Assembly: GCF_003627795.1 (NCBI RefSeq) | Contig: NZ_CP032687.1 | Span: 434,001-498,000, forward strand | Length of the DNA stretch: 64,000 nucleotides | Source of the DNA: Rhizobium sp. CCGE531 | GTDB lineage: Bacteria > Pseudomonadota > Alphaproteobacteria > Rhizobiales > Rhizobiaceae | Direction of reading: 5' to 3' | In this document: in pieces, positions 53,867 to 63,222 of the stretch | Numbering within the stretch: the first letter of the stretch is position 1 | How the letters are laid out: every line of letters begins with the position of its first letter | Program-made: the position numbers and the translations under genes | The notes under the pieces: model-generated | What the model was told of the DNA's origin: nothing | Seen by the model: only the letters and a program-made list of their open reading frames with translations | The model's database searches: none

Positions 53867-55489
53867 ATGAGCGGGTTTATCGGGTTCTTTGGCAATGTCG
53901 GCTTTGATCTGAGGCGAGCCGCGGACCTTCTCTCTCATCGCGGATGTCGACATGCATTCGAGAACGATCGCTTTGGCATAGCTGCGGTAATGGACAGCGA
54001 TAACGGCCTCTTCACCTCAGAGCACGTTACGGTTGCCGTAAGTGGAAACCCCTACTATTTGCCCGGGCGTCTGTTGTCCGCAAGGGAGCTGGCAGACGAA
54101 TACCTTGCATCGGGAACGGTTCAGGCATCAACTATTCTCGGAACCTTTTCTTTCGTTATTTTCGATTCAAAGGCTGAACGAGTTCTCCTTTATCGTGATG
54201 CGATAGGCATTACTCCGCTCTATGTTATGAGGCTGGAGAACACTGTCTATTTCGCAACAGAGTACAAGGCACTCTTGAACGTGCCTGGATTTCATCGCCA
54301 AATTGACGTTCGTGCCGTAAATCACTTCCTTTCAACCGGATGGAACATCCATGGCACGACATTCTTTTGCGATATACGCCCTGTTCAACCTGGCCGACTT
54401 GTTGCTCACACGCCAGATGCGACAATCCTCAACAATCCGAAGGATAGACGGATCGAGACGGACGGCACAAACAAGGTCACATCCGACGATCTGCTAGCCG
54501 CGCTCGATCAGTCGATTGACTCCTCTTTGTCCGTCAGCGGACCGAATATCGGCATCATGTTAAGTGGTGGAGTTGATTCCGCTCTGATTGCCGCACTTCT
54601 AAAGCGCAGGGTTGGTGAAAAGCCTGTCAGATCCTTCACAGTTGGATACGGTGAGAGCGATCCGGAGATTATCGGAGCTCGGCAAACCGCGCATGCATTA
54701 GGGCTCGACCATAGTGAACTCATTCTTTCCCTTGACGAGTTTGATAAACTGATCGCTCCAGCGATATGGACCATGGAGAACGTTTGTGGCTTCGACGAGT
54801 ATCCATGTCTGTTTGGCTTGCTACAATCGGTTAAGGGGACTGTTGATACCGTCTTTTCGGGTAACTTTTCTGACACCATATTCGCTGGCATGGCGACCCA
54901 TCGTAAGATTTGGGAAGACGACCATGTGGCCCATCGTAAAAGTTCTGCGGGTAAAAACATCTCCAACGACGCGCCAGAAGGCGCCGAACTTGTTTCCGAT
55001 CCGTGGACTTATCCCGCACTTTCGCGAAGTCTGACAGAGGAACTTTCGCGCGCGCTCACGGAACGGGATGAGCGAATGAGTGCGCAGGAGCTGTTCGTTG
55101 CATCAATTGGTGCACACTTTATATTGCCATATTCTCACCCCGCCGTGATCAATGTGGCCATGCTCTGTACGGATGAGCAAAAGTTGAGCGCCGAAAGAAA
55201 CAAAATCATTCTACGCGATGCTGCACGCAATGTTCTGCCGTCTAGCATATCCGAACGTCAGAAGCATATTCAGCAGATGCCGTATGATCGAAGGATGCAA
55301 GATTATTTACTGCATCAGCTCGACGGAATTCTCTGTGATAGCAGCTGCATCTCGCGTCGATATATTCGGTATACCTATCTGCTATACATACGATCCTTGT
55401 TGAAGCAACGTATAAATGTGACGAGCATTCAAAAAGCCTGGAATATTATTGCTTTTGAAACTTGGTGTCGGCTCTTTCTGCCGTCGTAA
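53867..55489 (+). CDS. AsnB-like amide synthetase lacking glutaminase Cys
   Basis: The ATG at 53867 gives 540 residues; a longer frame from 53663 is not used. The N-terminal domain begins MSGFIGFFG, where true AsnB has MCGI with a catalytic Cys2, so glutamine hydrolysis should be lost. The synthetase domain has the ATP loop GIMLSGGVDSALI (about 230-242) and SFTVGYGESDPE. Similar Cys-less enzymes (beta-lactam synthetases, lasso cyclases) use an amine directly. Here it may form an amide on phosphonoalanine or its derivative. Confidence 0.75.
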   Translation: MSGFIGFFGNVGFDLRRAADLLSHRGCRHAFENDRFGIAAVMDSDNGLFTSEHVTVAVSGNPYYLPGRLLSARELADEYLASGTVQASTILGTFSFVIFDSKAERVLLYRDAIGITPLYVMRLENTVYFATEYKALLNVPGFHRQIDVRAVNHFLSTGWNIHGTTFFCDIRPVQPGRLVAHTPDATILNNPKDRRIETDGTNKVTSDDLLAALDQSIDSSLSVSGPNIGIMLSGGVDSALIAALLKRRVGEKPVRSFTVGYGESDPEIIGARQTAHALGLDHSELILSLDEFDKLIAPAIWTMENVCGFDEYPCLFGLLQSVKGTVDTVFSGNFSDTIFAGMATHRKIWEDDHVAHRKSSAGKNISNDAPEGAELVSDPWTYPALSRSLTEELSRALTERDERMSAQELFVASIGAHFILPYSHPAVINVAMLCTDEQKLSAERNKIILRDAARNVLPSSISERQKHIQQMPYDRRMQDYLLHQLDGILCDSSCISRRYIRYTYLLYIRSLLKQRINVTSIQKAWNIIAFETWCRLFLPS

Positions 55490-56220
55490 GCGGCTTCGGA
55501 ACAGAACAACAGGATTTTACAACATCGCAGTCCGCTGATGGCGGGACATAGCCATTCGACCTTGGAGAGTTCATTGCGGGTACACTACCCGTCACGGCTC
55601 GCGCTTGCTGGAGGTTTTCGGGCTCGGCTCCTAAAGAGGCTTTAGCGCATCGGGAACGCCGCGAAGTTCGATCGTGTCCCGGCAAGTGGTGTAGCTGATG
55701 GGAGGTAGCAAAGCCGAGTGCCCGCGCGCTTCTCGCTGCGCTGTAGCGGGTGATCGGCTTTGCGGGCGGCCATCAGTGTTTTCCGCTAGGGTCGGGTTGT
55801 TCAAGACCAACCTGACGGAAAGACCACCGATGACCAATGACATGATGAACGTGCGCTCCCTCGTTGAGAAGAGCGCCGATGCAGATTTATTGCGTGAGAT
55901 GATTGGCTTTGCCGCCGAGCGGCTGATGGAGTTGGAAGTCGGCTCGGCCACGGGTGCTGACTTCGGTGAGAAGAACCCGATGCGGCTCGCTCAACGCAAT
56001 GGCTACCGTGACCGCGATTGGGAGACGCGGGCTGGCACCGTCGAGCTTCGCATTCCGAAGCTGCGCAAGGGCAGCTACTTCCCAAGCTTTCTCGAACCGC
56101 GTCGGATGGCGGAAAAGGCCCTGACGGCGGTTATCCAGGAAGCGTATATTCAAGGGATATCAACACGCTCTGTCGACGACTTGGTCAAGGCCATGGGCAT
56201 GTCTGGCATCTCCAAAAGCC

Positions 56221-57626
56221 ATATGTGGACGGCCCCCTCCTTGCAAGAATTCCTTTGATGATATTGATCGGATCGCTTGCGTTCATATGTCCGGCCTGTT
56301 GTTGCGCTCGCACATGAACGCTGGCCAAGATGGATTCCGCGACGTGGGTTCCAAACAGGTTTTGCGACCAAACTGGCCACTGGCTTTTACGGAGTATTCC
56401 GCGTCTCGGATCGATCGATCACACCATCTCCTCGTTTCCTGCAAGTTCACGCGTCAGATCAGCGCGGCAGCTTTGATTGCCAATTCACCACGGCTATCTG
56501 ATCTCTTATGCTGCGGCGGACAACTTTGATGACCCAACGTTTTGGCGGTAGACGTCACCGGTCACCATCATACTCCACGCAATCCGGGCGATCTTGTTGG
56601 CCAACGCGACCGCGACGAGTTTAGGTGCCTTACGCTTGAGCAATGCCGCGAGCCATGGTGAAGCATTCCTTCCACGTCCCACTCTCACATGCCGAAGCAA
56701 CGACGTCGCACCCACTACTAAGGTTTTGCGTAATACCTCGTCTCCGGCCCTCGTAATGACACCGAGCCTGACTTTGCCTGCAGTCGAATGGTCCTTGGGC
56801 GTTAGCCCCAGCCAAGCGGAAAATTGTCTGCCAGATGCAAACAACTCTGGCGCAGGTGCTTTCATCACCAGGAGTACTGCACCGATTGGCCCGACACCCG
56901 GGATTTTTGCGAGGCGGCGACAGCATTCATTGTTCCTGTACCAGGCCATCAGCTTTGCCTCCACTTCCTTGCGCCGCTCATTCAACTGCACGAACTCATC
57001 GGCCAGTGATGCGAACAGGTCTCGTGCCAGATCTGGAATGGTCTCATCGATCCTGATGCGTTCCAAAAGCAGCGGAATATGAGACAGGCCTTTGGCGGCA
57101 GTCAGCCCAAACTCGGCCGCATAGCCGCGAATACTATTCGTAAGCTGCGTCTGTGCGGCAACAACACGTTCCCGTAAGCCAACCAGCATCAGCGCGGCTT
57201 GCTGGTCAACCGACTTCACCGGTACGAACCGCATTGTCGGGCGGCTCACTGCCTCACAGAGCGCTTCTGCATCCGCTGCATCATTCTTGCCGCGTTTGAC
57301 ATAGGGCTTCACCAGCTGGGGCGGGATCAGTTTGACCTCATGCCCGAGCGCTGACAGTAATCGAGCCCAATGGTGTGAAGCACCGCAGGCTTCGATTGCG
57401 ATCAGGGTCGGAGGGCACTCGGTAAAGAAGTCGACCATTTCCCTACGCCGCATCTTCTTGCGCAGGATTGGCCGCTCAGCAGCGTCGACACCATGCAGTT
57501 GAAAGACATGCTTTGACGTATCCATGCCAATACGAATAATCTTTTCCACGGACGGCTCCCTGTTTGAGTTAACAACGACTCACCCTGGCACGTTTCGATG
57601 CCGTTTTAGGGGCCGTCCACTCCAGC
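56221..57626. mobile_element. IS110-family (IS1111-like) element inside IS256
   Basis: Subterminal inverted repeats GTGGACGGCCCC (near 56225 and, as complement, near 57610-57621) mark it as IS1111-type. No target duplication is seen. The inserted length is about 1,406 bp. Confidence 0.75.
56506..57549 (-). CDS. IS110/IS1111-type transposase
   Basis: 347 residues, apparently intact. The DEDD RuvC-like part shows IRIGMDTSKHVFQLH, LIAIEACGASHHWAR and KRGKNDAADAEALCEA. The C-terminal part has AKIPGVGPIGAVLLV and FSAWLGLTPKDHSTAGK with the conserved Ser of the transposase_20 domain. Confidence 0.9.
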   Translation of the reverse strand: MEKIIRIGMDTSKHVFQLHGVDAAERPILRKKMRRREMVDFFTECPPTLIAIEACGASHHWARLLSALGHEVKLIPPQLVKPYVKRGKNDAADAEALCEAVSRPTMRFVPVKSVDQQAALMLVGLRERVVAAQTQLTNSIRGYAAEFGLTAAKGLSHIPLLLERIRIDETIPDLARDLFASLADEFVQLNERRKEVEAKLMAWYRNNECCRRLAKIPGVGPIGAVLLVMKAPAPELFASGRQFSAWLGLTPKDHSTAGKVRLGVITRAGDEVLRKTLVVGATSLLRHVRVGRGRNASPWLAALLKRKAPKLVAVALANKIARIAWSMMVTGDVYRQNVGSSKLSAAA

Positions 57627-58615
57627 AGGTGAGCCGTCTATGCGAAGAGATCGACGTCAAGGTCAAAGCGTTCCTCGACAGGCCAATTGAAGGCGAGTGG
57701 CCGTATGTATGGGTGGATGCGACCTACCTCAAAGTCCGGCGCGGCGGCCGCATCGTTTCCGTTGCCGTTATCATCGCCGTCGGCGTCAACAGCGATGGTC
57801 GACGCGAGGTCCTGGGAATGGAAGTCGGCACGTCGGAAGCCGAGCCGATATGGACGGAATTCCTGCGCAGGCTGACACGTCGAGGATTACGTGGTGTGAA
57901 GCTTGTTGTCTCCGATGCTCACGAAGGTCTTAAGGCCGCCGTCACCAAGGTTCTCAACGCCACCTGGCAACGGTGCCGGGTTCACTTCATGAGGAACGTA
58001 CTGGCGCATGCTGGAAAGAGTGGCAGGCGGGTCGTATCCGCCTTCATCGCCACCGCCTTTGCCCAGGAGACGCCGGAGGCCGCCAGCGCTCAATGGCGCA
58101 GCGTCGCTGATCAGATCAGACCGAAAGTGCCGAAGCTTGCCACCATCATGGACGACGCTGAAGAGGACGTGCTCGCCTATATGACCTTCCCGAAAGAGCA
58201 CCGGGCGAAGCTCCACTCAACGAATCCAATTGAGCGTCTCAACGGCGAAATTAAACGCCGCACCGAGGTCGTCGGCATCTTTCCGAACGACGAAGCCATC
58301 GTCCGTCTCGTCGGTGCACTGCTGCTCGAACAGAATGATGAATGGGCCGTCCAACGCGCCAGGTACATGACGCTTGAGACCATGGCACAAATGAGCCATG
58401 ATCCCCAAATCAGTCTGCCCGCTGTGGCACGCTGACATCCCCTCCGACCCGACGTCGGAAAGCACGGCAATCAGCCGTCAGCTACACCACTCCCATGGAC
58501 ACGATCCGAAGTTCGGCGCTGGGAAACCCGCTGCGCGAGAAAGATACCTAGCTTTAAAAGGAAAAATGAAGGCCAGCGGCTCAGGCCGCTACTTTGCAAT
58601 CTCTCGACCATTGCG

Positions 58616-60088
58616 TCACCCATCCGCGGTTCCGCTTTCGATATAGATCGTTCCTCCAACGTGAACGCGCTGCAGAACCTGCCTGAACTTCCCCAGCCTT
58701 GCTTCGAAGGTTTCGCGACGGACGTGCGGGAGAGCCTTCGAGTCATGTTCCAGAATTTCATGCAGAATCCGTCCGCTCATGCTTTCTGGCTTGGAAAATC
58801 CAAGAAGGTGCAGGATCGTCGGCGCAATATCGCAGATACCGGTCGGAGCTGAAGAGACGGCACCTCGGCCAGAAAAGGCCGAGCCGGCTATAACACCGAC
58901 GGCGGCAAGCTCCTTTGGATTGAGGCCCCCGTGGACACCGAGGCCCGATCGGCGGTCATTGTCATAGAACGTGCCGCCCTCAAGCCCGAAGGAATCCACA
59001 CCGTGGTCGGCACGGAAGCAAAAGGAAACGTCCGGGGCGCGAACGTGATCGCCAAGTGCGAGGTGATTGCCGAGACTGCCGGGAGCGATGCCCTCGGTTT
59101 CGTTTTTTGCGCGAGTGAAGATCGGTCCGCACCAAACCTCGCCCGCAATCGCCGCCACAAGACGGGCAACATGTTCGTCTCTTGGGTCCGACAGATACAG
59201 CGCGCCGACCTGACCAGGCACGACGACGACGTCGACATCCGGGCCAAGTGCTATGCCGGGCCGAAAGCCAGCGCCGCGTAGGCAGTCGGCGACGGAGACG
59301 CGTGTGTGGCCAGTGATGTGACCATGATCGGAAATCGCCATGATCTGCACATCTTCAGTTCGTCCCTCCGCTTCCCACCAGTCCAGGACCCGGCCGAACT
59401 GGCGGTCGCAGTGTGCGATGATCCCGCGTGTCGCCGCGGCGCCCGTGCCGTGGACATGGGACGTAATATCGGGCTCACCAAAAGACAGGACGGTGACATC
59501 CGGTCGGTATTTCGGCCAAACCACGCTTAGGAACGCCGAGGTGATCCAATCCTGCCCGGCCGTGTCGGGCTCGTTTTCGGGCGGTGCCGGCGGAAGCTTG
59601 CCCACAAGCGCTTCCGCTGCAGCCAGCACCCCGTCGGGTGTACAGACGTCGCGGAAATGACCGGAGAGGCGCACATGGCCGAAGTCTTCGGCCTTATGAT
59701 GGAAGAAACGCGTCGTACCGGCCGTATTGGTCGCCAAAACAGCCATAGGGCGGCCGCGGGCGGCAAGGATCTCACCAAGCGACGGTACGGACATAAGCCG
59801 CCCTTCGCTTGCCAAATCAAGCTTGCGCAATAATACCGCGTCTGAAGTATCGACAAAGCGCGGCGGTGAGACCGAGCGATCGATATATTTGTTGCCCACC
59901 ATTCCATGCCCCGCGGTCGCAGCGCCGGTAATGAGGCTCGGGAATGCGCAACGGGTTTCGCTGGGATAGATCGTGCGATGCTCCGCCAGCGTGACACCGA
60001 GAGCCTGCAACCGGCAAAGGTTTGGTGTCAGATCAGGGGAAACGAGGTCGGGCCGAAGGCCGTCGAAGCTGACGATGAGAAATCGCAT
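58616..60088 (-). CDS. Nucleotide pyrophosphatase/phosphodiesterase-like hydrolase
   Basis: 490 residues of the alkaline phosphatase superfamily, NPP branch. Metal and nucleophile sites are visible: IVSFDGLRPD, IYPSETRCAFPS (Thr/Ser nucleophile region), GEPDITSHVHG, ISDHGHITGH and GVHGGLNP. No signal peptide, so cytoplasmic. Phosphonoacetate hydrolase belongs to this superfamily, but the substrate cannot be read from sequence. It is the last gene after a peptide transporter and a dipeptidase. Confidence 0.75.
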   Translation of the reverse strand: MRFLIVSFDGLRPDLVSPDLTPNLCRLQALGVTLAEHRTIYPSETRCAFPSLITGAATAGHGMVGNKYIDRSVSPPRFVDTSDAVLLRKLDLASEGRLMSVPSLGEILAARGRPMAVLATNTAGTTRFFHHKAEDFGHVRLSGHFRDVCTPDGVLAAAEALVGKLPPAPPENEPDTAGQDWITSAFLSVVWPKYRPDVTVLSFGEPDITSHVHGTGAAATRGIIAHCDRQFGRVLDWWEAEGRTEDVQIMAISDHGHITGHTRVSVADCLRGAGFRPGIALGPDVDVVVVPGQVGALYLSDPRDEHVARLVAAIAGEVWCGPIFTRAKNETEGIAPGSLGNHLALGDHVRAPDVSFCFRADHGVDSFGLEGGTFYDNDRRSGLGVHGGLNPKELAAVGVIAGSAFSGRGAVSSAPTGICDIAPTILHLLGFSKPESMSGRILHEILEHDSKALPHVRRETFEARLGKFRQVLQRVHVGGTIYIESGTADG

Positions 60089-60332
60089 GAGTTGTAATTC
60101 CAGTTGCTAAAGGGGGTATAGGCAAATGTCAGGCGCAGATCGCCAGATCCCGCGACAACGTCCAACATGAGCAACCATATTCGCACCAACGGTCGACTGA
60201 TCCTCGATCATGCATGGCCCATCGCGGTCGTACGGGCGTCGCGCAAAGGGACGGCGGGTCGGAGCCAGCCCAAGCCTGCGTTTGAGAGTTGAAGCCGAAA
60301 GACGCCTGGCAAGCCGTTCGGATCATTTGCGC

Positions 60333-61337
60333 CTATCCGACGACCCTGCGAATGGACCGCAGCCAGTTTCCCCCGAGGATCGCTTCGATCTCATCGCGCG
60401 AATATCCGCGGTCGATGAGAGTAGCTGTGATATTGCAAAGCCCCGCGATCGTTTCGACACCCTGCGGATATTTGAGATTGAAGAAGTCGTCGTTCGTCCC
60501 CCAGATATCGGGCCTCAGCGATCGCCAGCGAATGGATTCGGGCGGTTGGGTCTTGGAGGCGATCAAGCCATCGCTGTAATCAAGACCAAGGCCACACGAT
60601 GAGAAGCCAAAATGGGACGTTATGTGATCCGCATGATCGATCAGGTCCGATACCGTGGCTTGGGTTTTTCGAACCGTGCGCGTCACGCAGCAAAGGCCGA
60701 TCATTCCGCCCTTTGCGACAACCGCACTCAGTTCATCGTCCTTTACATTTCGATCGTTAGGCGTGACCGAAAAGGCATTGGCATGGGTGAACGTCGGATT
60801 GGTCGCAAGTTCTATTGCCTGCCGGCGGGATTGATGACCGGTATGCGACAGGTCCAGAAACATCGGCAATTCGTTGACCGCTGCGATGAAGTCCTTTCCC
60901 AGGAAGCTTAAGCCCGCGTCATTCAGTTCCCCACAACCGGAGCCCAGCTTATTCGACTGCGAATAGGTCAGTCCGATGAACCGGAGCCCAAGGCGAAAAA
61001 GCAGGGACACTCTCCAGAGTTGATCATCGATCATCGAGGCTCCCTGCGTGCCCGGCATGACCGCCAGCTTTCCGTCCTTTGCTGCTCTCTCGATGTCGGA
61101 GCTGTTCAGCGCTAAATGAAGCAGTGGGTTGGCCTCGATCTTGCGAAGAAAGGTTTCGAAAGATCTCAGCGTGCTTTCCCAATCCTGTTCCGCCGCGAAG
61201 GTAACGTTTGTCGCGTTGACACCGGCGTCGAGGCAAGCCTCTGCATAAGGCTTGTCAAGGACATAATTGAGCGACAGACAGTCGAACACGAAGCTGCTCC
61301 TGATAATTTCGACGGCATCGTCGCGAATTGATCGCAT
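60333..61337 (-). CDS. Membrane dipeptidase-like protein (M19)
   Basis: 334 residues from an ATG with GGAG nine bases upstream. The M19 TIM barrel shows LDLSHTGHQSRRQAI, THANAFSVTPNDRN and SSCGLGLDYSDG. The first metal motif, normally DxHxD near the N-terminus, reads FDCLSLNYVLD here with no His, so the metal site is changed. Members cleave dipeptides or act on related amides. It lies between the permease and NPP genes. Confidence 0.75.
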   Translation of the reverse strand: MRSIRDDAVEIIRSSFVFDCLSLNYVLDKPYAEACLDAGVNATNVTFAAEQDWESTLRSFETFLRKIEANPLLHLALNSSDIERAAKDGKLAVMPGTQGASMIDDQLWRVSLLFRLGLRFIGLTYSQSNKLGSGCGELNDAGLSFLGKDFIAAVNELPMFLDLSHTGHQSRRQAIELATNPTFTHANAFSVTPNDRNVKDDELSAVVAKGGMIGLCCVTRTVRKTQATVSDLIDHADHITSHFGFSSCGLGLDYSDGLIASKTQPPESIRWRSLRPDIWGTNDDFFNLKYPQGVETIAGLCNITATLIDRGYSRDEIEAILGGNWLRSIRRVVG

Positions 61338-61413
61338 CTTTATTGTCTCCTTGGCGTCTTATGCGATTGTGATGCTTTCAAGCTGCTTCTTGGCTGACGA
61401 TCGGTTTGCAGTC

Positions 61414-62283
61414 TCACTGCAGTCCCTTGTCCAGTCGGTCGCGCAACCAGTCCCCCAACAAGCTGATCGAGAGCGTCGTCGTGACGATCAGCGCCGCAGG
61501 CGCAAACATGATCCAGGGTGCGCGGGTCATGTATTCCCGGCCATAGCCGACCATGTTACCGAGGCTCGTCATTGGCGGCTGAACGCCGAGGCCGAGGAAC
61601 GACAGGCTGCTTTCCATGAGAATGATTTCCGGAAAGGTCAGCGTCATCGACACAATGAGCGTGGAGGAGATGTTCGGCAGGATATGACGCAGATAAACGC
61701 GGAACGGGCTTGCGCCCAACTGACGAACCGCGCCAGCATATCCTTGCGCGCTCGCCGCGATCGCAAGCCCGCGTGAGATGCGGGCATAACGCTCCCAACC
61801 GTAAAGGCCCATCAGTCCAATGAAGAGCGGCAAAGCATTGCCGAAAAATGCCAGCACCGAAAGCGAAAGGATCAGAAACGGCATGGCTGCCTGGAAATCG
61901 GCCAGCATCAGGATCAACTGCTCGACGCGCCCGCGAAAGTGCGCCGCGACAAAGCCCATGGTCGTCCCGAAGCAGGCGGAGATCAGCGTCGCCCCGAGAG
62001 CGACCAGAGCTGAGATCCGAACAGAGAAGATCAATCGCGACAGCACATCGCGACCGAGCTCGTCTGTTCCAAGCCAATGCTGCGGATGAAAAGGCGAGGA
62101 CAGACGGTTTGGCAGGTCAAGAGCCGTATATTGGTAAGGCGCGATCTGGTTGGCGAGCAATGCAACCAGCACGGTGAGGCCGATCCAGATGAGGCTGGCG
62201 ATGACTGCGAAGGGCATAGGACGATGTTGCCGCGTCTTATGCTTGGGGACCGCCGTCTCGTTTACTTTTTCCATCATGGTCAT
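61414..62283 (-). CDS. Peptide/nickel ABC permease, DppC type
   Basis: 289 residues with six helices and an N-terminal cytoplasmic start. YQYTALDLPNRLSSP and HWLGTDELGRDVLSRLIF are typical of DppC/OppC, and the EAA-like loop is QGYAGAVRQLGASPFRVYLR. It starts three bases after DppB ends. Confidence 0.85.
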   Translation of the reverse strand: MTMMEKVNETAVPKHKTRQHRPMPFAVIASLIWIGLTVLVALLANQIAPYQYTALDLPNRLSSPFHPQHWLGTDELGRDVLSRLIFSVRISALVALGATLISACFGTTMGFVAAHFRGRVEQLILMLADFQAAMPFLILSLSVLAFFGNALPLFIGLMGLYGWERYARISRGLAIAASAQGYAGAVRQLGASPFRVYLRHILPNISSTLIVSMTLTFPEIILMESSLSFLGLGVQPPMTSLGNMVGYGREYMTRAPWIMFAPAALIVTTTLSISLLGDWLRDRLDKGLQ

Positions 62284-62286
62284 AGC

Positions 62287-63222
62287 TCAGTGCCCTCCAG
62301 CCGAGTTGGCGTTGGCCAAGCGCGGATCGAGGAAGCCGTAGAGGAAATCGACGACGAGGTTCGAAAGCACCATTGCGACGGCGACCAGCAGCAAAATGCA
62401 TTGAACGACGGCGAGATCTCGCGCCGCCACAGACACCACCAGCAGGTTACCGACACCTGGCCAGGAAAATACGCTCTCGACGACAACCGAACCGGCGATC
62501 AGATTGCCGACCATGAAGCCGACAATGGTTACCGTGGGGATTGCGGCGTTCGGCAGTGCGTGACCGCGCACGACCGCGGCCCAGGGAATTCCCTTGGCAC
62601 TGGCAGTCCGCACGTAGGGCTGTCCCAGCACCTCGAGCATTGCGCTTCGAACGAAGCGGGCGAGCACGGCGGCGCCGCCGACGCCGAGCGTGATGATCGG
62701 TAGGACGAGATGCTGCAGCCCGCCCGTGCCGCCGGTCGGCAGCCACGCAACCCAGATGGCGAGCAGTTGAACCAAAACCAGGCCAAGCACGAAATTTGGC
62801 ACGGTATAACCCGCGACCGCGGTCACCATGACGGCGCGGTCAATGGCGCTGTCCCGATGCAAGGCGGCGTAGATGCCGGCGGGAATGCCGATCGCCAATT
62901 TCAAAACGAGCGCTGGCAGGGTGAGCATGAGCGTTGCCGGGATACGGGCGAGGACAACATCGAGAGCGGGTCCGCCGCTGCGCATCGACCGACCAAGATC
63001 GCCCTCGAAGATCGCCGCGAAATACTTGAGGTATTGAATCCACAGCGGCTGATCGAGTCCCCATCCCTGCCGAAAGGCGGCCATGGCCTCGGGTGACGCG
63101 TCATCGCCCATAATGCTGCGGGCAGGATCGCCGGAAAGCCGGAGCACAATGAAGGCGAACGTAACGACCAGCGCGACCGTCAGGAAGGCGCGCAGGATAC
63201 GGATGGCAAAATATCGAAACAT
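62287..63222 (-). CDS. Peptide/nickel ABC permease, DppB type
   Basis: 311 residues with six helices. LRLSGDPARSIMGDDASPE after helix 1 and QPYVRTASAKGIPWAAVVRG are typical DppB/OppB features. Its start overlaps the stop of the ATPase gene (TGATG). Confidence 0.85.
   Translation of the reverse strand: MFRYFAIRILRAFLTVALVVTFAFIVLRLSGDPARSIMGDDASPEAMAAFRQGWGLDQPLWIQYLKYFAAIFEGDLGRSMRSGGPALDVVLARIPATLMLTLPALVLKLAIGIPAGIYAALHRDSAIDRAVMVTAVAGYTVPNFVLGLVLVQLLAIWVAWLPTGGTGGLQHLVLPIITLGVGGAAVLARFVRSAMLEVLGQPYVRTASAKGIPWAAVVRGHALPNAAIPTVTIVGFMVGNLIAGSVVVESVFSWPGVGNLLVVSVAARDLAVVQCILLLVAVAMVLSNLVVDFLYGFLDPRLANANSAGGH

Larger units (their letters stand above)
55830..58435 (+). pseudogene. IS256-family transposase, split
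   Basis: The N-terminal part ([40 protein letters not shown]) runs to SGISKS at 56220. The C-terminal part (QVSRLCEEIDVKVKAFLDRP, YVWVDATYLKVR, VVSDAHEGLKAAV, NPIERLNGEIKRR) resumes at 57627. Without the inserted element the frame would be continuous (about 400 residues), so the transposase was intact before. Confidence 0.85.
55670..58506. mobile_element. IS256-type element interrupted by an IS110 element
   Basis: Inverted ends GATCGTGTCC...GTGGTGTAGCTGA are present at both sides (55670 onward and the complement ending at 58506). An 8-bp target duplication CGAAGTTC lies at 55662-55669 and 58507-58514. The transposase frame is split by the insertion at 56221-57626. Confidence 0.85.

Noticed and set aside
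53460..55489. Lasso-peptide cluster (precursor plus AsnB-like cyclase).
   Set aside because: There is no B-protease or RRE gene, and the 98-residue product has no leader-core shape. The PEP mutase operon context explains the synthetase better.
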